Shown in pieces: positions 61,510-64,000 of a stretch of DNA of 64,000 nucleotides (position 1 is the stretch's first letter; every line of letters begins with the position of its first letter). The stretch is from NCBI RefSeq assembly GCF_015040615.1, contig NZ_CP060402.1, positions 2,976,001 through 3,040,000 on the forward strand, in the 5' to 3' direction. Source of the DNA: Microbacterium sp. YJN-G. GTDB lineage: Bacteria > Actinomycetota > Actinomycetes > Actinomycetales > Microbacteriaceae. A program made the translations under genes and the position numbers. The notes below the pieces were generated by a model. That model saw only the letters and a program-made list of their open reading frames with translations. It made no database searches and was not told the origin of the DNA.

Positions 61510-62270
61510 CCGAGCAGACGCAGGGCAGCCTCGAAGGCCTGGTGGCGATCGTCACCGGCGGAGCATCCGGAATCGGCGCGGCGATCGCCCGCCGCCTGCA
61601 CGCCGAGGGCGCGCAGATCGCCGTCCTCGACCGCGACATCTCGGGGGCGGATGCCGAATTCGCGGCGTTCACGGCCGACGTGTCCGACCGCGCGTCGGTG
61701 GATGCCGCCGTCGCGGCGGCCGCCGAGCGGTTCGGTCGCATCGACATCGTCATCAACAACGCCGGCATCGGCGCGCAGGGCGACATCGCCGCGAACGACG
61801 ACGACGAGTGGGCGCGCGTGCTCTCCATCAACGTCACCGGCATCGCCCGCGTCACCGCCGCCGCGCTGCCGTGGCTGCGCAAGTCGCCGTCGGCGGCGGT
61901 GTGCAACACGGCATCCATCGCCTCGACGACCGGCCTGCCGCAGCGCGCGCTGTACTCGGCGTCGAAGGGCGCCGTCTCGGCGCTGACCCGCGCGATGGCC
62001 GCCGATCACCTGCGCGAGGGCATCCGCGTCAACGCCGTCAACCCGGGCACCGCCGACACCCCGTGGGTGGGGCGCCTGCTCGATTCGGCCGCCGACCCCG
62101 AGGCCGAGCGCGCCGCACTGAACGCCCGTCAGCCGCACGGCCGCCTGGTCTCGCCCGACGAGGTCGCCGGTGCCGTGCTGTACCTGGTCAGCCCGCTGTC
62201 GGGTTCGACCACCGGCACCTTCATCGAGGTCGACGGAGGCATGGCGCAGCTGCGTCTCCGCTCCGAGTGA
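61506..62270 (+). CDS. SDR oxidoreductase; likely 2-keto-3-deoxy-L-fuconate dehydrogenase
   Basis: A 254-residue classical SDR: TGGASGIG near residue 17, NNAG, catalytic Ser in NTASIASTTGLPQRALYSASK with Tyr and Lys, NPGTADTPWVGRLL and the end GTFIEVDGGMAQLRLRSE. The NPGTADTPW block occurs in 2-keto-3-deoxyfuconate (and rhamnonate) dehydrogenases. It supplies the substrate of the upstream hydrolase. GTG 61506 shares GTGA with that gene; the longer open frame upstream is coding in another frame. Confidence 0.9.
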   Translation: MTEQTQGSLEGLVAIVTGGASGIGAAIARRLHAEGAQIAVLDRDISGADAEFAAFTADVSDRASVDAAVAAAAERFGRIDIVINNAGIGAQGDIAANDDDEWARVLSINVTGIARVTAAALPWLRKSPSAAVCNTASIASTTGLPQRALYSASKGAVSALTRAMAADHLREGIRVNAVNPGTADTPWVGRLLDSAADPEAERAALNARQPHGRLVSPDEVAGAVLYLVSPLSGSTTGTFIEVDGGMAQLRLRSE

Positions 62271-62283
62271 CCCGGCCCTCCGT

Positions 62284-62384
62284 CGTTCCGGTCGCAATTT
62301 CTCCCGCCTGGGTGCCGATCTGCTCCTTCCGGTCGCAAAAACTCCCGCTCGTGCACCGCGCGAGCGGGAGTTTTTGCGACCGGA
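62284..62384. repeat. Palindromic intergenic repeat, copy A
   Basis: A direct module (62284-62307, CGTTCCGGTCGCAATTTC... ending CTCCCGC) is followed by a hairpin of the same sequence: a 24-bp perfect stem 62328-62351 / 62361-62384 around a 9-base loop (stem core GGTCGCAAAAACTCCCGC). The A5/T5 tracts make it a good bidirectional terminator for the SDR gene. A second element of the same layout lies at 63455. Confidence 0.8.
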
Positions 62385-62446
62385 GCGGCCCGGCACGGCT
62401 TGGAAAACCGCAGCGGCCGGCTCACCGAAGATGGAATGGTGGGCGG

Positions 62447-63412
62447 ATGCCACGCCCGCGCCCCCTGCCGCCCGAGCTCGGCCGCCGGTTCACCGTGAAG
62501 GATGCTGCTGCCGCGGGCGTCAACCGCGGACGCCTGCACCGATCGGACCTCGACCGTCCGTTTCATGGCGTGCGCACGCTGGCCCGTGAGGATCACCCCG
62601 ACGCGCCGGATACCTTCGCGAAGCAGCGCATCGAGCGCAGGATGCGGGCGCTGGACTATGCCCCGCGGCTCGGACGACAGCATGTCTACAGTCACGAGAC
62701 GGCCATCGCCCTGTTCGGCGGGCCACTCCCCCTGGTGCGAGAGGATGGTGGACCGGTCGACGGTGGGACTCTCCCCGTGCATGTCAGCACTCTCGGCAAA
62801 GGCCCTCTGGTACGCACCGCAGGAGTCGTCGGCCACCGAATCGCCGCCGATACGCCGTGTTTGCAAACGGGCACGGTCACGGCGGTGCACCCGAGCATCG
62901 CGTGGGCGCAGCTGGGGTCACTCGACCTGCTCGACATCGTGGCGATCGGCGATTACCTCTGCCGCGTGCGCCGGCCGGGAGTCGGACGCACGCACGTCGG
63001 CCGAATGCCGTGGACCACCATCGACGGGCTGCGGGCCGTGCTGGCGGGCGGCAGGCGCGTCGGCATCGGGCGGCTGAGAGAGGCGGCCGAGCTGATCCGC
63101 GAGGACTCCTGGTCACCACGTGAATCGATGCTGAGATGCCGGATCGTGCTGGCCGGCCTGCCCGAACCCCTGCTGAACCCCGACGTGTTCGACCAGCACG
63201 GGCGGTTCCTGGGGTGTGTCGACATGGCCTATCCGCATCTGAAAATCGCCATCGAATACCAGGGCAGGCTTCACCACGCGAGCTACGCGACGGACGTCGA
63301 GCGGATCGCGGCCCTGCGCGCCGCAGGGTGGACGGTGATCGAGGTCGCAGACGCGCTGTACAGCCGTCCGGCTGAGCTCATCGCACGGATCCGGGATGCG
63401 CTGCGCGTCTAG
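62447..63412 (+). CDS. DUF559-type endonuclease-domain protein with AbiEi-like N terminus
   Basis: A 321-residue protein. The N terminus (PPELGRRFTVKDAAAAGVNRGRLHRSDLDRPFHGVR) resembles the winged-helix domain of AbiEi antitoxin-like proteins. The C-terminal third carries a Vsr/DUF559 restriction-like fold with AIEYQGRLHHASY, VERIAALRAAGWTVIEV. Such proteins are numerous in Microbacteriaceae and their role is unproven. A nuclease core residue Asp is expected where this one has Glu-Tyr-Gln, so activity is uncertain. The gene is inserted within the fucose locus and bracketed by two copies of one repeat. Start ATG 62447 lacks a strong ribosome site. Confidence 0.82.
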   Translation: MPRPRPLPPELGRRFTVKDAAAAGVNRGRLHRSDLDRPFHGVRTLAREDHPDAPDTFAKQRIERRMRALDYAPRLGRQHVYSHETAIALFGGPLPLVREDGGPVDGGTLPVHVSTLGKGPLVRTAGVVGHRIAADTPCLQTGTVTAVHPSIAWAQLGSLDLLDIVAIGDYLCRVRRPGVGRTHVGRMPWTTIDGLRAVLAGGRRVGIGRLREAAELIREDSWSPRESMLRCRIVLAGLPEPLLNPDVFDQHGRFLGCVDMAYPHLKIAIEYQGRLHHASYATDVERIAALRAAGWTVIEVADALYSRPAELIARIRDALRV

Positions 63413-63454
63413 CATCCGCCTGGCATCCACCTGGTATCCGCCCTCGCACCCTGC

Positions 63455-63559
63455 CGTTCCGGTCGCAATTTCTCCCGCATCCACTCCGCCCCCTGCCGTT
63501 CCGGTCGCAAAATCTCCCGCTCGCCTGTGGCGGGAGCGGGAGATTTTGCGACCGGAACG
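63455..63559. repeat. Palindromic intergenic repeat, copy B
   Basis: The same design as copy A: a direct module at 63455-63478, then a 26-bp perfect stem 63497-63522 / 63534-63559 with an 11-base loop (stem core GGTCGCAAAATCTCCCGC). It lies between the DUF559 gene and the convergent lactonase gene and probably terminates both. The two copies differ mainly in the A/T run (AAAAAC versus AAAATC) and in the spacer. Confidence 0.8.
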
Positions 63560-63602
63560 TGGTGCGCTCGATGCCCCACCGCCGGTGGCAGCGAAGGGCT
63601 CG

Positions 63603-64000
63603 TCAGCGGATGCCGTAGAAGGCGAGGGGGTTCGACCAGAACAGCGCGTCGGCGTCGAGACCGCGGGATGCCGCCCAGCCGGCCACCGTGCGGAACCAGC
63701 GCTGCCTGCTGCCGACGACGTACGCACCGCGGTCGCCGCGGCCCGCGTCGATTGACGAGACCGGCCAGTCGCTGCCCCACATCAGGCGTTCCGGCCCGAA
63801 CGCGTCGAGGGCGGCATCCAGGAACGGCGCGACCTGAGCATCCGTCCACACCCCGCCGGTCTCGGCGGGCAGACCCGACAGCTTGCAGTGCACCTGCGGG
63901 CCGGCGGCGAGCTCGCGCAGGTCTCCCAGCCACTCCGGGCTCGGCTCGAGCGGAGCATCCGCCGTCCCGATGAGCGGCTTGCCGAGGTGGTCGAGCACGA
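63603..64000 (-). CDS. Amidohydrolase 2 family protein, likely L-fuconolactonase (C-terminal part)
   Basis: About 132 C-terminal residues are visible; the gene begins beyond 64000. The family blocks are LDHLGKPLI (metal His), VHCKLSGL, and RLMWGSDWPVSS with the metal Asp, all typical of the fuconolactonase branch (COG3618). It hydrolyses L-fucono-lactone to L-fuconate, the one step otherwise missing from the fucose genes to the left. The end ALFWSNPLAFYGIR is the usual C terminus. Confidence 0.88.
   Translation of the reverse strand, partial: VLDHLGKPLIGTADAPLEPSPEWLGDLRELAAGPQVHCKLSGLPAETGGVWTDAQVAPFLDAALDAFGPERLMWGSDWPVSSIDAGRGDRGAYVVGSRQRWFRTVAGWAASRGLDADALFWSNPLAFYGIR

Overview
The window is high-GC actinobacterial DNA (by eye about two-thirds G+C), with dense codirectional genes joined by ATGA, GTGA and TGATG overlaps and frequent GTG starts. 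The hexamers GCATCC/GGATGC are strikingly common. The gene content (BioY-BioB without early biotin genes, CUT-type sugar ABC operons, DUF559 protein, CGNR regulator) suits Microbacteriaceae, probably Microbacterium or a close relative. That placement is inference; no rRNA or tRNA gene is present to confirm it. The window reads as a catabolic chromosome segment: sugar, sugar-acid, short-chain-acid and cyclic-substrate degradation modules with their own importers and regulators.

Region 1 (1-10.3 kb): a cut-off LacI regulator next to a 5'-truncated NAD-epimerase remnant; a bioY-bioB operon behind two BioQ-like operators; then a beta-galactoside module with a LacI regulator, a GH2 beta-galactosidase, two CUT1 permeases and a binding lipoprotein. 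Region 2 (10.3-17.9 kb): a GntR-prpD-prpB-prpC-thiolase operon for propionate via the 2-methylcitrate cycle, a VOC protein, and a divergent EamA exporter / CGNR regulator pair.

Region 3 (17.9-41.5 kb): a large catabolic island. A minus-strand operon of about 10.6 kb carries SDRs, a TIM-barrel isomerase, an L-idonate dehydrogenase, an ABC importer without a binding protein, a hydroxyacid dehydrogenase, gluconate 5-dehydrogenase, gluconokinase and an aldo/keto reductase, i.e. the idonate to 5-ketogluconate to gluconate to 6-phosphogluconate route plus accessory oxidoreductases. A GntR/hydroxyacid-dehydrogenase operon follows, then a LysR gene divergent from pxpABC, an RraA-like aldolase, a metal-site-less M24 (creatinase-fold) protein and an AKR, and finally two tandem orphan binding proteins. 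A TAGATAT-N-ATATCTA-like palindrome precedes the big operon, the gntR operon and the twin binding proteins, tying them into one putative regulon and supplying the missing importer component.

Region 4 (41.5-47.4 kb): an MFS carrier without a canonical start codon, a HIBADH-like reductase, an SDR-aminotransferase-SDR operon, and an unusual protein with three His-Cys-Cys-Cys motifs followed by a helix-turn-helix. Region 5 (47.3-52.7 kb): a cupin phosphosugar isomerase divergent from an FGGY kinase, PdxB-like dehydrogenase, shikimate-dehydrogenase-like protein, phosphotriesterase-family lactonase and ABM protein: a candidate undescribed phosphorylated-lactone pathway.

Region 6 (52.7-64 kb): an almost complete non-phosphorylative L-fucose pathway (CUT2 importer, FucU mutarotase, fucose dehydrogenase, fuconolactonase, fuconate dehydratase, 2-keto-3-deoxyfuconate dehydrogenase, FAH-type diketo-acid hydrolase) predicted to yield pyruvate and lactate. 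A DUF559/AbiEi-like gene lies inside it, bracketed by two copies of a palindromic intergenic repeat. No CRISPR array, tRNA, rRNA, transposase or integrase was found.
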